The notes beneath the pieces are model-generated. The model had not been told where the DNA came from. It was given only the letters and a program-made list of their open reading frames with translations, and made no database searches. This document shows positions 48,848 to 61,115 of a stretch of DNA of 64,000 nt, one piece after another; within the stretch, counting starts at the first letter, position 1, and every line of letters begins with the position of its first letter. The stretch comes from Rhizophagus clarus (Eukaryota; Glomeromycota; Glomeromycetes; Glomerales; Glomeraceae): NCBI GenBank assembly GCA_015698045.1, contig BLAL01000012.1, positions 868,001 through 932,000 on the forward strand, in the 5' to 3' direction. A program made the translations under genes and the position numbers.

Positions 48848-49527
48848 AAATTTGTCAATTTCTGAGAAATTAAAAGACCTACATATTACGTATTTGATAT
48901 ATTGTTTTCTATGAGGCCAATGGAGTATTTTAAGCAGTGCGATATGATAATGGTTTTTAATAAATTCAAAGAATATTTTTATCGAAAATTGGTCGTTAGA
49001 ATTATTTGATTACATTACACGTTATTATTAATAACAGATAAACATTAACATGATACAGATAAACTATCTGTTATTGGAAAAGTGGATATGCTAAGTTTAA
49101 TATTCCTTAGGTTTTGAGACTTAGACCTTGCTAGTCAAAATATAAAAACGAATCAAGTAAATTTATAATGGAATTAATGAGATCAAGCGTTATCACGTTC
49201 GGAAAAAATACTGGATAAGATGTAATATGTAACAATGATCCTAAAAATCGTTTATACAAGTCACAAAAAAAATTAACAGCCTATCGGGAATTATATTATA
49301 TAATTAATCGTTTTCAATAACACTTTTTCATAATAAATTTTTTATCCTAAAAAGTTCTGAAATCAAAAAAGCATAGTATCGTAAATTATCTATTTTTCTG
49401 CAACTAGGATTCGAGAGTAGTGAAGAAAACATTGCAAAATATTTATCGGCAAATAATAATTTCATGTCGAAGCTTATGAAATTGAATTTAATATCATAAA
49501 TATTGACAGTTTTCTATTACCATTGAT

Positions 49528-50029
49528 TAGGTTGGGTTAGTCTGGTCCGGTCCGGTCCCAAAAGACCGGTCTTTCCGCCAAGACCGGACCGGACGGTCTT
49601 TTGACCGGTCCTCAAAGTTTTTTTAATTTTTTTATTTACAATATGCCGTTGATTGATCAGCAAAGCAATTTCGCACTAAGTACATTAATTTATTGCCTTG
49701 TTTCATAGTTTAAAAGAATTGATGTCGAACATGTAACTCAAATAGTTACATATGCGAAAAAGATTTTTATTTACTTTTTTTAAGCATCATTAAGGAGTCA
49801 ATGTGATATTGATATTAAAAATACTAAAATTTGAAAATTCTAATATTTCAATATAAAATCATGATCAATAAAATATAATTTATTATCATTTATTATCATT
49901 TTATGGGGTGAAAATTTTATATAATCGGTCCTCAGTCCGGACCGGTCCTCAAATCGTGAACCGAGGACCGTGAAGACCGGTCCTGGGACCGACATAGGAC
50001 CAGTCTTTGCCAGAACCGAACCAACCCTA
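49528..50029. mobile_element. hAT-type MITE, GGACCGGTCC family, with intact 8-bp target duplication
   Basis: TIRs TAGGTTGGGTTAGTCTGGTC and the inverse of GGCAAAGACTGGTCC..., ending AACCAACCCTA. CCATTGAT flanks both sides (49520-49527 and 50030-50037), the 8-bp duplication expected of hAT insertions. Subterminal regions are packed with GGACCGGTC palindromes. 502 bp, no transposase. Confidence 0.85.
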
Positions 50030-50037
50030 CCATTGAT

Positions 50038-52794
50038 TAAAAAACTAAAAAACAATTAATACTAATGTATATATATGTATGTATTAATTTAATACTACAG
50101 TATTAAGAAAGTTAAAAAGGCCTCTACCGGCTCTACGATATAATTAGTATCCTGTCACCCAAGATTTCAAGCTAGGATTTTGCATAATTTATATGTGTAA
50201 ATAACAATCATATAAATACCAAGTACTATCGACTGCACTCTACGGTAATCCGCCAGATTAATTTATTTTTATTGCGAGAGCACAATGAACGTCTTATTCC
50301 TTACAATGATCGTCATGTTCCGAGAAATTTACAATAATTATGTGTCAAGATTATCAGTCATAGTAATATTTTTATTTGAAGAATTTAAATTTCCATTATT
50401 TCCATTGGAACTTACTAACATTGTTCCTTATCAGCTATAAGATGGGTAGGATGTAAAGTTAATAAACACCATTCATTAGTACCATCGAAATTAATACCAT
50501 AATTTATCTTAAAATTAAAGAATTAAATATCAATTCGCACATATGAGATTTACTAATTTACCTCCCAGTTCTCATTAGATGGTGTGATTTTCCCTTTAGG
50601 ATTAGGTTGGAATTTTTTTTATTAAATTAGCGGAGTAAGCATAATCTATGACGTAATCATGTGAACTGCTAATCATTATGAGCGTTGAAGAATTCATGAA
50701 GATCATCATAATACCAAAATTCGTAAAATAAAAGGCTACGATTTCTTAAAAGTATTAACACGCAAAAAAAAGTAAAAAGTAAACAAAAAGTGTGTAAAAA
50801 AATGAGGAATGAGTAATCATAAATTGTGGTATAGGTTAATCCTGCTTGCTTGTATTAATCTTTATACGCATTTACACAAACATGTACAAAAAAATAAATC
50901 GGTTTGCATAATTTTTCCTTATACAAAGTTCATAATTATTGGAGTGACCATCATTTTGCTTGTTTTTTTTGTCCGTCCTGAATTAATCCTAAATGGTTTT
51001 TCCCACCTTCATTGAAAATTTCAACATGGAAAAATACAATAATGAAAAATTTAAAATAACAATCTAAAAGAAAAAGGGTTCAAAAAAGGTCTTTCATTAA
51101 TTTTAATTATATGAATTACTAATACATGTATAATATATGTATATATGGTAACAATACTCTAGGAATTATCCAAAGAAGCAAACTTCTAAATGGGCCAAAT
51201 TGAGAAAAAAACAAACCTCTTTGTTATAGTGATCGTTACAATGAGAAATTTCCAATAAGCGAGGTGTGTATTAAGTCGTATGATCTATTCGCGTATAAAA
51301 ATTTTTGAATTTATTACTCATAAATATTCTTTTAATATTTTGGCCCCTTTTCTAACAATTACAACTTCTTTTAAAGTTTAGTTTTTGAATGATTACATAT
51401 ATAATATTAAAATGTATGAAAAAAAAAAAGAAATACTGTCTCGGCACAACCCAAATATACTTTAGAAGAATAAATATGTGAAATCAATGGGTTAACAAAT
51501 GTTAAAGCAAATACATTTTCTAACCGCCTCTTTATGGAGTGTTCTTATATCGTGAAATACTTAACGTTAATGAATCTTCGTAAACTAAAAGTAAATATAT
51601 TACCAAATAAAAAATTTCAAATCACCTCTTACAAATTTTAAGTTAACTTGGGCACTTTTTTTTTAGATAATTATTTTACAATGCTTTTTTTGATAAGCAT
51701 CTGTTCGTATCTTAATTTCCAAATTTCTTGCATACAATCATCATATATCAATTGCCTGCAATGTAGGTTAAGTCCTGATAACAATAAAATTATTGTTAAC
51801 AAGCGAATGAGAAACTATATCGGTCGATGAGGTCATGACCAAACACGATCTCCTGAAATTCTTAAATTTTATTTGTGAAGAACGTTTGTTAAATCGTCGT
51901 TTTGGACATGTTTCAAGAAAAAAAGATATCGCTTACCAATGTAAACTTCTTTCTTTTTCGATGAAGATTGAAAATTTTCTAATTCGTGAACTTGTGATAA
52001 TATTATAAAGCGTAAATTATTCCAAGATTATCCCATAATCAATTATTTCTTTTTAGCAGAGTAAATAACATACAAGCCACAGCTTTAAACCAAAAAAGGG
52101 TAACTTTCGAGAGTAAATTATTCGAATTGCATGGATTTCGGAAAATATTTTTCCCAAGATAAATTCTTAAATTTTCGGAATTCCAGCAATCCGATCCAAA
52201 AATAAATAATTTTAATCCTGAGAAGTACTCTTTTGGACATAAACCGTGACTTTTATATACAAATAAATAGCGCGGCTTAATTTTTTTTAAGAAATAAAAA
52301 AAAAAGGTAAAATTTTAGTTATTTATTTTATATGGTTTTTATATTCAAAACGAAATTTCTCTATTTTTACATGGTTTTATATGCAAACGCAAAATTTTTC
52401 ATTTTTCCGGTGTTCATTTTAAGGTATTACTCTTAATATTTAGCGTATTTCAACTCTTTATTATTGTTTATAGTCTGTACATGTATTATTTTATTTTATA
52501 ATGAAAATTTTTTATCATCAACGTGATTTTTGTCGATCTTAAAATTTTTCTCGATCCCCGAGATATCGGAAATGAAAATTTTTTTTTATATCGTGGATAA
52601 TATTCAAAAGAATCAAAAAAAAGTTGAGTCGATATAATTTAGTATAATAAGAGGTTACAAATAGAAAATTATAATAAATACCTAAGCAAAATGTGCATGA
52701 AAGCACTTACATCGCCAAAATAAATGGGATCACTTTTTATTAATAATTAAATTTTTCGTAAATATGATATTCAAAAAATTCAACTGAATTTATA
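50038..52794. other. AT-rich spacer
   Basis: No supported gene. The 68- and 60-codon frames at 50809 and 51648 are hydrophobic/AT-driven and lack any motif. Confidence 0.5.
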
Positions 52795-53728
52795 CAGTCC
52801 CCGGCGAAAGTAATGGCGGTCAGTTTTTTTAATATAACACATAAATTTATAATTAAGTTATGAATTTTTTTTTTATTTTCAGAAAGAGGAGTCAAAAATA
52901 CATATATTTTATTATTTAATAAATATTGGGTTTGACCTCTATCTGTATCAAAACATGCTTCAATTTGATTTTGCATGCTATTATCGTTAATAACCTCGCT
53001 ATCAATAACTATGCTATTTTCGAAATTATTTCACAGCTTTCTAAATAAATTGAGAAATAGCTTGTACTATTTTTTTCCTTTTTTTGCATTACCATTTTCT
53101 TAATATACTGCATCAAAAACAAACAAAAATTCTCATTGGGATTTGAGATCTGGGCTTTAAAATGAACAAAAAAAAAATCATTATTGAAAGAAAAATTTTA
53201 AATATCATGGATATAATTATTTTATATCATCATAATAAAAAGCTTACCAATGGTCTAAAAAAACGTTTGATTAGTCAAAAATACACATATTTCAAAGTTA
53301 TCATGATGAAAATTAAAAAAAATGTGAAATGATGATGATCATTTCGATTCTGGCAGTAATTTTTTATGATATAAGTTTAGTGTGACACTTTGAATAAAAT
53401 ATTCAGAATTTTGGCATTTTTTGTAAGAAAGGGATACATTGTTTTATAGGAATGCAAAAATTTCCAGTTCAATTAGAAATTTCCTAAAAGTTTGTTTCAT
53501 GAAAAAGTTACCAGCTTCATAAGTAGAATTTATTGTAATAGAAACTATTGTGGGTAATAAAACAGAAATAATGTCAGTAATTGAAATTACTTTTTTTTTA
53601 TTGCTTTTTAAATGAGCATATCACTGTTCAATTTGGTATAATAAGTAATGATTTAATCGAGGTAGTAATGAAGTTATAACCAAATTAAGAAGCGGTATTC
53701 TCACCGCCATTACTTTCGCCCGGGACTG
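52795..53728. mobile_element. Tc1/mariner-type TIR element
   Basis: The left end CAGTCCCCGGCGAAAGTAAT (continuing GGCGGT) is matched inverted at the right end, ACCGCCATTACTTTCGCCCG then GGACTG, with one mismatch over about 26 bp. A TA lies immediately outside each end (52793-52794, 53729-53730), as in Tc1/mariner. The 934-bp interior has no recognisable transposase, so it is a deletion derivative or a long MITE. Confidence 0.8.
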
Positions 53729-53730
53729 TA

Positions 53731-54227
53731 AGTTTATTGAATTATTTCATTGTTACGACAAAGTTATATAAACCATCAAGTGAAAGAGAATTCTATTTGC
53801 CACATATCACGTGAAACGCTGAGTAAATTTCTCTGAGTTAAATTTCCTGAGTTAAATGTGATTTAGTTTGATAATCGCATAATCACTTATTTTTTTTATA
53901 AATACAAAGAGGAATGCTTTACTGGAGTTCTAAAAATTTCAAATTTTTTTTTTAATTTTTTGAAATACTTTTTAAAAATATTTTTTAAATTTTTTGATAT
54001 TTTTTAAATTTTTTGAAATATTTTTTTTTTTTTGTTATTCAATCAAAAAAACATTCATTTAAAAACCAATACTTGCTATTTTTTCATAGTCTTTTATTTT
54101 AAATAACAAAAATATATAAATAGTATAATTTTTACCAAAAATTTTTTTTATTATAAAACAACTTATTAAAATAATTATCCTATTGGTCGTTTTTTAGAAT
54201 CGTTCTATACAACGAGCAGACGTAAAT
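53731..54227. promoter_or_regulatory. upstream region of the orphan gene
   Basis: Nested T/A homopolymers (TTTTTTAAATTTTTTGAAAT repeated about three times, 53935-54030), then ATATAAATAGTATAA near 54113-54127, a TATA-like string about 100 nt before the ATG at 54228. Confidence 0.35.
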
Positions 54228-54815
54228 ATGAATTCACAAGTTCGGTTCTCTGGTTTAGAAAACAACCAATATCATTTTATTTCTACTTATGATTTACAAG
54301 ACACACCTGTTTCGTCTTATGGAAGGCAAGAAAATTCAAATGCCCAAAACGAGACTTATGTAATGCAGTCTTCTAATTTTCAACCTCAACCAGCAGTTAT
54401 CACCAACGCACATATACAATCCGATTCTTCTGCAAATCTTCAATCTCAATCCGTTCATCCACCTGTCTTTTTCTTTCGACCACCAAATGATTTTTATCAT
54501 TATCATGTTATTTGCAAAGAAATATCAAATGATATTGTTGCGTGCTTATTGAATAAATCAATAAAAGAAGGCAACGTTCAATCCAATGAAAATGAATATA
54601 TTTTCTATTATCAGCAACAATATAATAATCGACTTTATCAAGTGTCATGTGAGATCGTTTCTCCTCTCTTGGTCAATGATTGTTTGTGTAAAAACTTTCT
54701 TGGAGTTGAATTTAAACAAAATATGGAACAAGAGCATTTAGCATTTACTTTTGATCAAAAAGAATATCTTGAATTTCATTTAAAGAATTACTTGAGTCAA
54801 TATTTATTAGGTTAA
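54228..54815 (+). CDS. orphan protein, 195 aa
   Basis: An intact single-exon frame whose codon use is clearly less AT-driven than the surrounding sequence. Residues 1-75 are Ser/Asn/Gln-rich and probably disordered (SSNFQPQPAVITNAHIQSD). Residues 76-195 look folded, with alternating aromatic and hydrophobic residues: PPVFFFRPPNDFYHYHVICK, EYIFYYQQQYNNRLYQVSCE, CLCKNFLGVEF, and a final helix EYLEFHLKNYLSQYLLG. There is no signal peptide or membrane segment. The disordered leader plus compact C-terminal domain resembles small DNA- or protein-binding regulators, but I recognise no family. The ATG at 54228 follows CAGACGTAAAT, with no earlier in-frame ATG. Likely expressed; function unknown. Confidence 0.6.
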   Translation: MNSQVRFSGLENNQYHFISTYDLQDTPVSSYGRQENSNAQNETYVMQSSNFQPQPAVITNAHIQSDSSANLQSQSVHPPVFFFRPPNDFYHYHVICKEISNDIVACLLNKSIKEGNVQSNENEYIFYYQQQYNNRLYQVSCEIVSPLLVNDCLCKNFLGVEFKQNMEQEHLAFTFDQKEYLEFHLKNYLSQYLLG

Positions 54816-56632
54816 GAATTTATTTTTTTAACGAAGAAATTTTAAGATTACTTTTTATTTAGGATTTGTAGATTAAGTTTATTTGTATGTGAACACCTTC
54901 TAACACCTTTTTTGCATTATTTTATTTATTAAAAAAATTATGGGACATAGTGTATAATGTGATTTATTATTTAACTATTTATTTTCTTTACAATGGATTA
55001 TCAAGGTTTAAATCATTTTGCTAGCTTGATATTAATAAAATTGGTTCTTTATGTCAGTTCATAGAGATATAACATTTCTCATTTTATTTTTATTAAAATA
55101 TATTAAAAAAATTTGCATGTAGGGTAGATTATCTAAAACTATTGTCTAAAAGTAAAAACAAGTAAAGATAAATAATATTGATTAAACGAAGAATAAAAAA
55201 AAAAGTTTTAATGTTGTTTCAAAATTGTCATGATTAAAGCTACCAATTCGCACGGTGGCATAGTGGACTTTATTTCCCGTTCACGTGATTTTAAGCTTAT
55301 CATTTCTAAAAAGGCTATTAATATTCAGAAAATGTTCTTTAGAATAAAAACACATTTAATATTTAGAGAATCGATCCATTATCTTATCATCCGGATTATC
55401 CGTTCATTACCCGATCAGCTCAGATTTAACGGTTATTAGATATCATCCCCGATCTAAGTTTTTTCATAAAAAAATACTCATCTTTTATATTAATTAATAA
55501 ATAATGTCAAAAGTTAAGTTTAATAAAAAACCGAACTGCCGGAAAATAAACAAAAAACCGGATTAGCCAGGTAATTCAACGTATTATCCTGGTCCTGTTA
55601 TTTATTTATTTAAAAAAAAAATTATTTTTACGTTTTAAATATAATTTTAATAAAATAATATTTATATTATAGTCCTTTAAACTTTTAAAGACGCAGCCTC
55701 AAAAACTTGATAATCTTATTGATATTAATGAAGACCATATAGGATAAGATTTTGTGGTCTTTTTGTCCAGTCTTTTATTCTTAAGATCTTATCTTAAGAT
55801 TCCAAGGTCTAATTAACGACGCCGACTGTATTCGTGATTATCGTCTCGAGTCGAAGCTTTCCCAGCAAGGTCAAGCACGTCATTACTTGGGAGGGTTAGG
55901 ATTAAGGGTAAGATTAGTTAGTTTAGGGAATATTATTGGCATGATAGGGCTTATTTTACTGTGGGACGTGATGATTTGTCATTGGATCACTACTTTTTAC
56001 AACACGCCACAAAATGTAATAGAATTACATGATCCTTGACATTATCGTCGTTTTCGAATTACTGTGATCGTCAATAAGACTACAAATTAAACCGATTCCT
56101 AGAGATTCCAAAGACTCTTACCGACTTATGCCAAGTAAGAGGTAATACTTTTTTATTTTATTTTATTATTCCCATTTATTTTCTCATTTCTAACTATTTT
56201 TTTTATTCGTTAACCACATTTTTTTATTTTAAATCTTTGGTTCTTTAGGTAGAGGTGGTGTTTCTTTGAGGATTTCTTGAATAAAAATATTCTTAAAGTT
56301 CCGAAGACTCTGAAAAATAGAAATAATTAATTGATAAAAGAAATGGAAGAAAAAACTTTTTATATGATTTATGTTTCAAAATAAAATGTCTTAAAAGCGC
56401 TTACTAAAAAAATAATAGTTCTAAAACTGATTCATTGTGTCTTTAGTGGCGTAAATATGTAGTATTTTTATTGTTTTCGCTTGTTTTCGCTTGTTTTCGA
56501 CGTTTTCGGTATTTTAATTTAATTGGTCAACAAATCACCTGATCACAGTAATTCGATAATTAAAGCTGAAAAATGAGAAGTCATTATTAAACGTAATTTA
56601 CCTTATACCAGAAGCCTCAATTTGATTACATA
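54816..56632. other. spacer
   Basis: AT-rich with moderately GC-richer patches (55230-55450 and 55800-56110) that are open for short distances but show no motif. TTCTTAAGATCTTATCTTAAGATT near 55779-55802 is a palindrome. Confidence 0.45.
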
Positions 56633-57276
56633 CCCTATAAAAAATATGTGTCCGGATAATGTCCAGAAAATGTCCAGAAAAATTGTCTAAATAATTGTCC
56701 GGAAATTCTGGACACTGTGTGTCCGGAAAATGTTCCGAAAACACTGCATTTCCGGGATATTAGGAATTTGTCCTGAAATTGTCCAGAAATGTATTTTTGT
56801 AAAATTTTGCCACAAAAGATGATCAATGGATAGATGATCATTCCTTGACCCAGAATTTTTATATCATAGATATATAGTATTTTTGCCTGCTCTGCAATTT
56901 TAATTAGTACGACAGAAAAGATTTTGAATGTCAGTTTTGTGCTTTTTGCATTTTTTTACAAAATTAATTTATCCTTTTTTGGAAATAGTATCCAGAAATT
57001 GTCCTGAACTTTTTCATGTCCGGAATTTGTCTATCTGGTTTTTTTGCTATGTCCAGAATTTGTCCAGGTTTAACTGTCTGGAATTTGTCCAAAATTTTAT
57101 ACCGAACAAATACTGGATGAATTCTGGACAAAGTTAGGACATGTCAAAATTTTAAGTATCAGAAGTGTGTCAGACATGTACCAAAAAAGTGGACATTTTC
57201 CGGACACATCAGATTTATTCCAGACATTTTCCGGACATTTTTGATAACATTTTCCGGACATTTATTTTTTATAGGG
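56633..57276. mobile_element. TGTCCGGA-rich TIR element, 644 bp
   Basis: The left end CCCTATAAAAAATATGTGTC and right end ATGTCCGG..TTTTTTATAGGG are inverted, with ATA on both flanks (56630-56632, 57277-57279). About a dozen TGTCC(G/A)GA(A/T) motifs crowd both subterminal regions in inverted orientation, likely transposase-binding sites of the parent element. No coding sequence. The tips match those of the element at 22863-33097. Confidence 0.75.
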
Positions 57277-57854
57277 ATAACTATGTTTGTAATTAAAGAA
57301 ATGTTCATTCTTTTTATTAACAGAAATACTAAATTTACACTTAAACACCCTAAGCGCATAATTGTCTTATTCTTGGAACCCAACATCATTTTTCAGTATT
57401 AGAGCTCTTTAATTATAACAGTACCGCGATAAATACGAATGTCAATCTATTAGAGAAGTGGATCTTACTATTAAAAATCCAAAAATAATGTTGGATGATT
57501 GAAAGTCAAAAAAATTATCCTCCTGCCACTAAAATTCTTTCGTCTTTTTTAGAAACCTCAATCGTTAATGAAAATGTACTTAAAATAGAAAGTCTAGTTA
57601 TCCTTATTATATTGCGATAAATTAAATTTTTTACCATTTGTGGTTTATATGGTGTTTATACTTCGTCTCTACCCTTCTAAGACTTAGGTATTATGGAAAG
57701 GTAAACCATCGAGATTTGTATGATTTCACATTTGATAAACTTCTTAAAAATTCTTTTCTAAGCGCTTGAGTAAAACTTTGGAAATCACATTTATTGTGAT
57801 GACCCTCGAAACTATAATTTTTAAATTTCAGGCTACACAAATAGTTTAGTATAT
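57277..57854. other. spacer
   Basis: AT-rich; no supported feature. Confidence 0.45.
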
Positions 57855-58200
57855 AAATGAATTATTTTCGTCTCCAAATTTTTGATATCAGAACAAAACA
57901 TAATATTGTGATACTTTAAAAGTATAAACGAAGTAAATTTTTTCGACGCTTGAGAATTTTTCGTCACAGTAATACTTCTTATTTGTCTAATTGGTTCACT
58001 TTTATAAGTCATAAATGAGTTATTTCATTCTAATTGATATTCCTTTTCATCAAAACTACATACTGAACTCGGGTTGGGAATTTTAATTTTTATGGGTAAG
58101 TTTATTTAAATTATTTTTTTTTCGATTTTTGATTTGATTTTTATATACAGTATATAAAAATAAATATACAGATCCTTATGTCGTCGATTTTGGCTGTAAA
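57855..58200 (+). pseudogene. decayed partial copy of the eight-exon membrane-protein gene
   Basis: Homologous to 16981-17310: AAATGAATTATTTTCGTCTCC (upstream region), then AAATTTTTTCGACGCTTGAG, TTATTTGTCTAATTGG (exon 1), TTGATATTCCTTTT and TGGGTAAGTTTATTTAAATT (exon 2 and its donor). A short stretch near 58163-58190 (CCTTATGTCGTCGATTTTGG) resembles exon 5. The ATG is gone and the reading frame is closed; exons 3, 4 and 6-8 are absent. The copied upstream sequence shows this was a DNA-level duplication, not retroposition, and introns are partly retained. Confidence 0.75.
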
Positions 58201-61115
58201 TTCTCATAATGTATTTTTTCTAGCTCTTTTATGATCAAAAAATCATCAACTTTTATCCTATCTTTTTAACATTTTGATGAAATCCCACATCATCACCCAT
58301 ATCCAGTCCGTGGTTAAAAGAGAAAATCAAAATTAGTAGATTTTTTCCTACATGAAGACGATTAGAAAAAATTATTACTTATAGTATCAATAGCATAAAG
58401 TCTATCAAAATTTCATATTTCTTCCATTTTTTTCTTTTTTTGATCACATAATGTTTGACTCACACTGGTGCTTTTTCGCTAATAACTTCAAACTGTCGTA
58501 CTAAGAAGTTTCTTTTCTAGGACCATATTATATATCATCGAAAGTAGATGGAAATGATACACTACTTTTTACAGGTTCTATAAAATTAATGTTCATTTTC
58601 TGCTTTATTTTAGTTATACAATATCAAATACTAGAAGTGCTTATTAAAAAAATCAGAAAGAAATTTCTTATTTTTTATTCAAGAAAAAATAAAGGATACC
58701 TCTCTCATAATACTAGCTTCTAAATAAAAATAATATCTTAACGAACGTTAAGCATCTTGATAATTAATAGAAAGTTTGAAGAAAAGTGGCGTATAAAATA
58801 TAATTTGGTAATGGATTCTATAAGAGAACTTTTGACAAAAGTATTAAACAACCATATTTATATTTTTTATGGAAAAATTTCTTGATTATAAATATTTTTA
58901 TATATTTTTTTTTTTTTTTGAACGAAAGTATAACGCGTCTCGTTTTAAAACTTGATTTTTTTGTATACCAGATTTTTGGAATCCCATGTAATCAATAAAA
59001 TTTGCCACTACACACATAGGTAGCTATTTTTGCCTGATTCTAATCTGACTTCAACCTCAATAGAACTGCCGATTATAATGTACAAAACAAATTAAAATAT
59101 TCCATTGATTTAGTAATATAAAGATGTTTAGAGAAAATAAAGATAAAAATCGATTTAAAAAATAAATAAATAAATAAATAATAAATAAAAAAATTTAGAT
59201 ATTAAAAAATCCAAAAAAAAAAAAAAAATAGATATTGGGGAAAAAAATAAAAAAAAAAAAAAATTCGAAAAAAATTGTAAAATCAAATTAGTTTTTTTTT
59301 TTAAAAAGCAAAAATAAAAAGATGTGTGTGGGTTACGAGAATCTAAAGTTTAATTTGTTCGCCTTACACTCTTACTAATAAATGCCGGTAAGAGAATATT
59401 AAACCGTGTGATTCAATTAATGGTATCTTCAAATATTAAAGGAGGTCGTATTTATTTTATTCTATTTTATTTAAAAGAGTGCAGAGACGAAATTTCTCAT
59501 CTCTAGTTCGCTACCACCGTGATCAGGTTCAACCTCTACTAGTACTAGTAAAATCGGAGTCAGCATTAATTATTCTATAAGTTATAAACTTATAATATGA
59601 GATGATTCTCCCTACCTAGTAGTACTACTTAGAGTTTTTACAATGATTATCCTATCTAAATTGAATAGTGCCATATTAATGCAGTGTTTTAACTGAATGT
59701 ACATGTATATTTATTGAAACCATTATAAAGTTTATGTAAAAAAAAATCAATTAATTTAGAAATCAAATTGTTGATCTGTATAAATTTGGAATTTAATTTT
59801 GCTGATCGTAATTTTTGATCCTAGATTATTGCAAAAAATGATCGTCCGAGGTTACCTTGTCATTATCAAATTATGGGCAAGATTTTCATCAAATTTTTTC
59901 CTGGAGAATTATTTATTAATATTCATATTAATTAAAATTAAAATTAAAATTAAAATTAATATTAATATTAAGATGAACATGAACATGAATTTGAACCCAT
60001 AAATCATTAGAGTAAAATTGCAATTTAGGCTCTCCTGTGACACTTTTATTGTGCATTAATTTGAGCCATCAAATAGCAAATTTTTGAAATTTTGTTGATC
60101 AGCGAGAGATTTTTTAACTTTAATACATCGAACATGAAACCATATAGTTTTTTTTAAAAATTGTTAGATAGTATTTCATGTTTTATTTATAAACTAGAAT
60201 ATGCGATTATTCAGGGAATTTAATTCTCTATATTATATAATTAAACATACTGTATAAAGCTCCGCCAAGCTAAGCCATTAGGCTTGGCTTGATAGGCTCA
60301 AGCCGGTAATGAGCTTGGCTTGAAAAACTCAAGCCGGCTCATGAGCCAGATCAAGCTATCATATAAAAACGTTGCGAAAACGTTTCTATGTTATTATTGT
60401 TTTATGAAAAATGCCATTTTGGCATCTTTTCATTTTTTTTTTTATGATAAAAACATTTATTGTTTTTAATAACTAAAAAGATATTTTTTTTTTTGACGAT
60501 TTTTTTTGCTCGTTTAATTAAAAAAACGGTTTTATTTTTTTTAAAAAGATATGTCAAAAGCTAAAAAAACGATTAAAAAATCGTTTTAACTTAATCGCTT
60601 TAACTAAAAAAAAAAAACTTTTAATCGTTTTAACTAAAGAAAAAAATAATTTTTTTTAATTGTTTTAACATCAGTAATTTTTTTAGGGCGCGGATCCTTA
60701 AAAATTTCATAACTAATGAAGATCCCTAAGGAATCTCCCCCACCCACGCAGATTCCGTGATGCAAATAATTTTAGGAAACCTTAGGAATCCGAAGTTTAC
60801 CATTAAGGAAACCTTAAGGATTTTTTTTAATATTTATTTATTATTATTTATTTATTTGTATATTTATTTGTATATAATTTATATTATTACATAATAATTT
60901 TACAATTAGCACGAAAAATTATTTCTTTGACTTAAAATTTTTGATTAGGATAAATACAACCATAAGTTCATGCGTCTTTATTTTGTTAATTTATTGTTCA
61001 TTTCTATAAAAATTTAAAAATGTTAGTAAACATTCTAACAAAAGAAACCACCCACACATACATGCAACCACATTCCTTTAAATACGTACCAAGTGAATAA
61101 GTCTGTTTCGTTCAG
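58201..61115. other. AT-rich spacer with simple repeats
   Basis: No supported gene. It holds (AAAT)n at 59158-59190, A-rich runs to 59300, an ATTAAA minisatellite at 59931-59960 (followed by GAACAT repeats), and an AAGCC/GGCTT palindromic patch at 60255-60355. Alternating T/A blocks with CGTTTTAA lie near 60480-60660. Confidence 0.5.
60255..60355. repeat. GGCTTGA/TCAAGCC palindromic cluster
   Basis: AGGCTTGGCTTGATAGG, CTCAAGCCGG, GAGCTTGGCTTGAAAA, CTCAAGCCGGCTCATGAGCC: two nested inverted pairs in 100 nt, probably a short foldback or the end of a TIR element. Confidence 0.55.

Noticed and set aside
49840-50055. 71-codon minus-strand frame
   Set aside because: Lies over the palindromic end of the hAT-type MITE and is explained by its GGACCGGTC repeats.
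50809-51015. 68-codon hydrophobic frame as a small membrane protein
   Set aside because: Hydrophobicity follows from T-rich sequence; no supporting promoter, splice or paralogue evidence.
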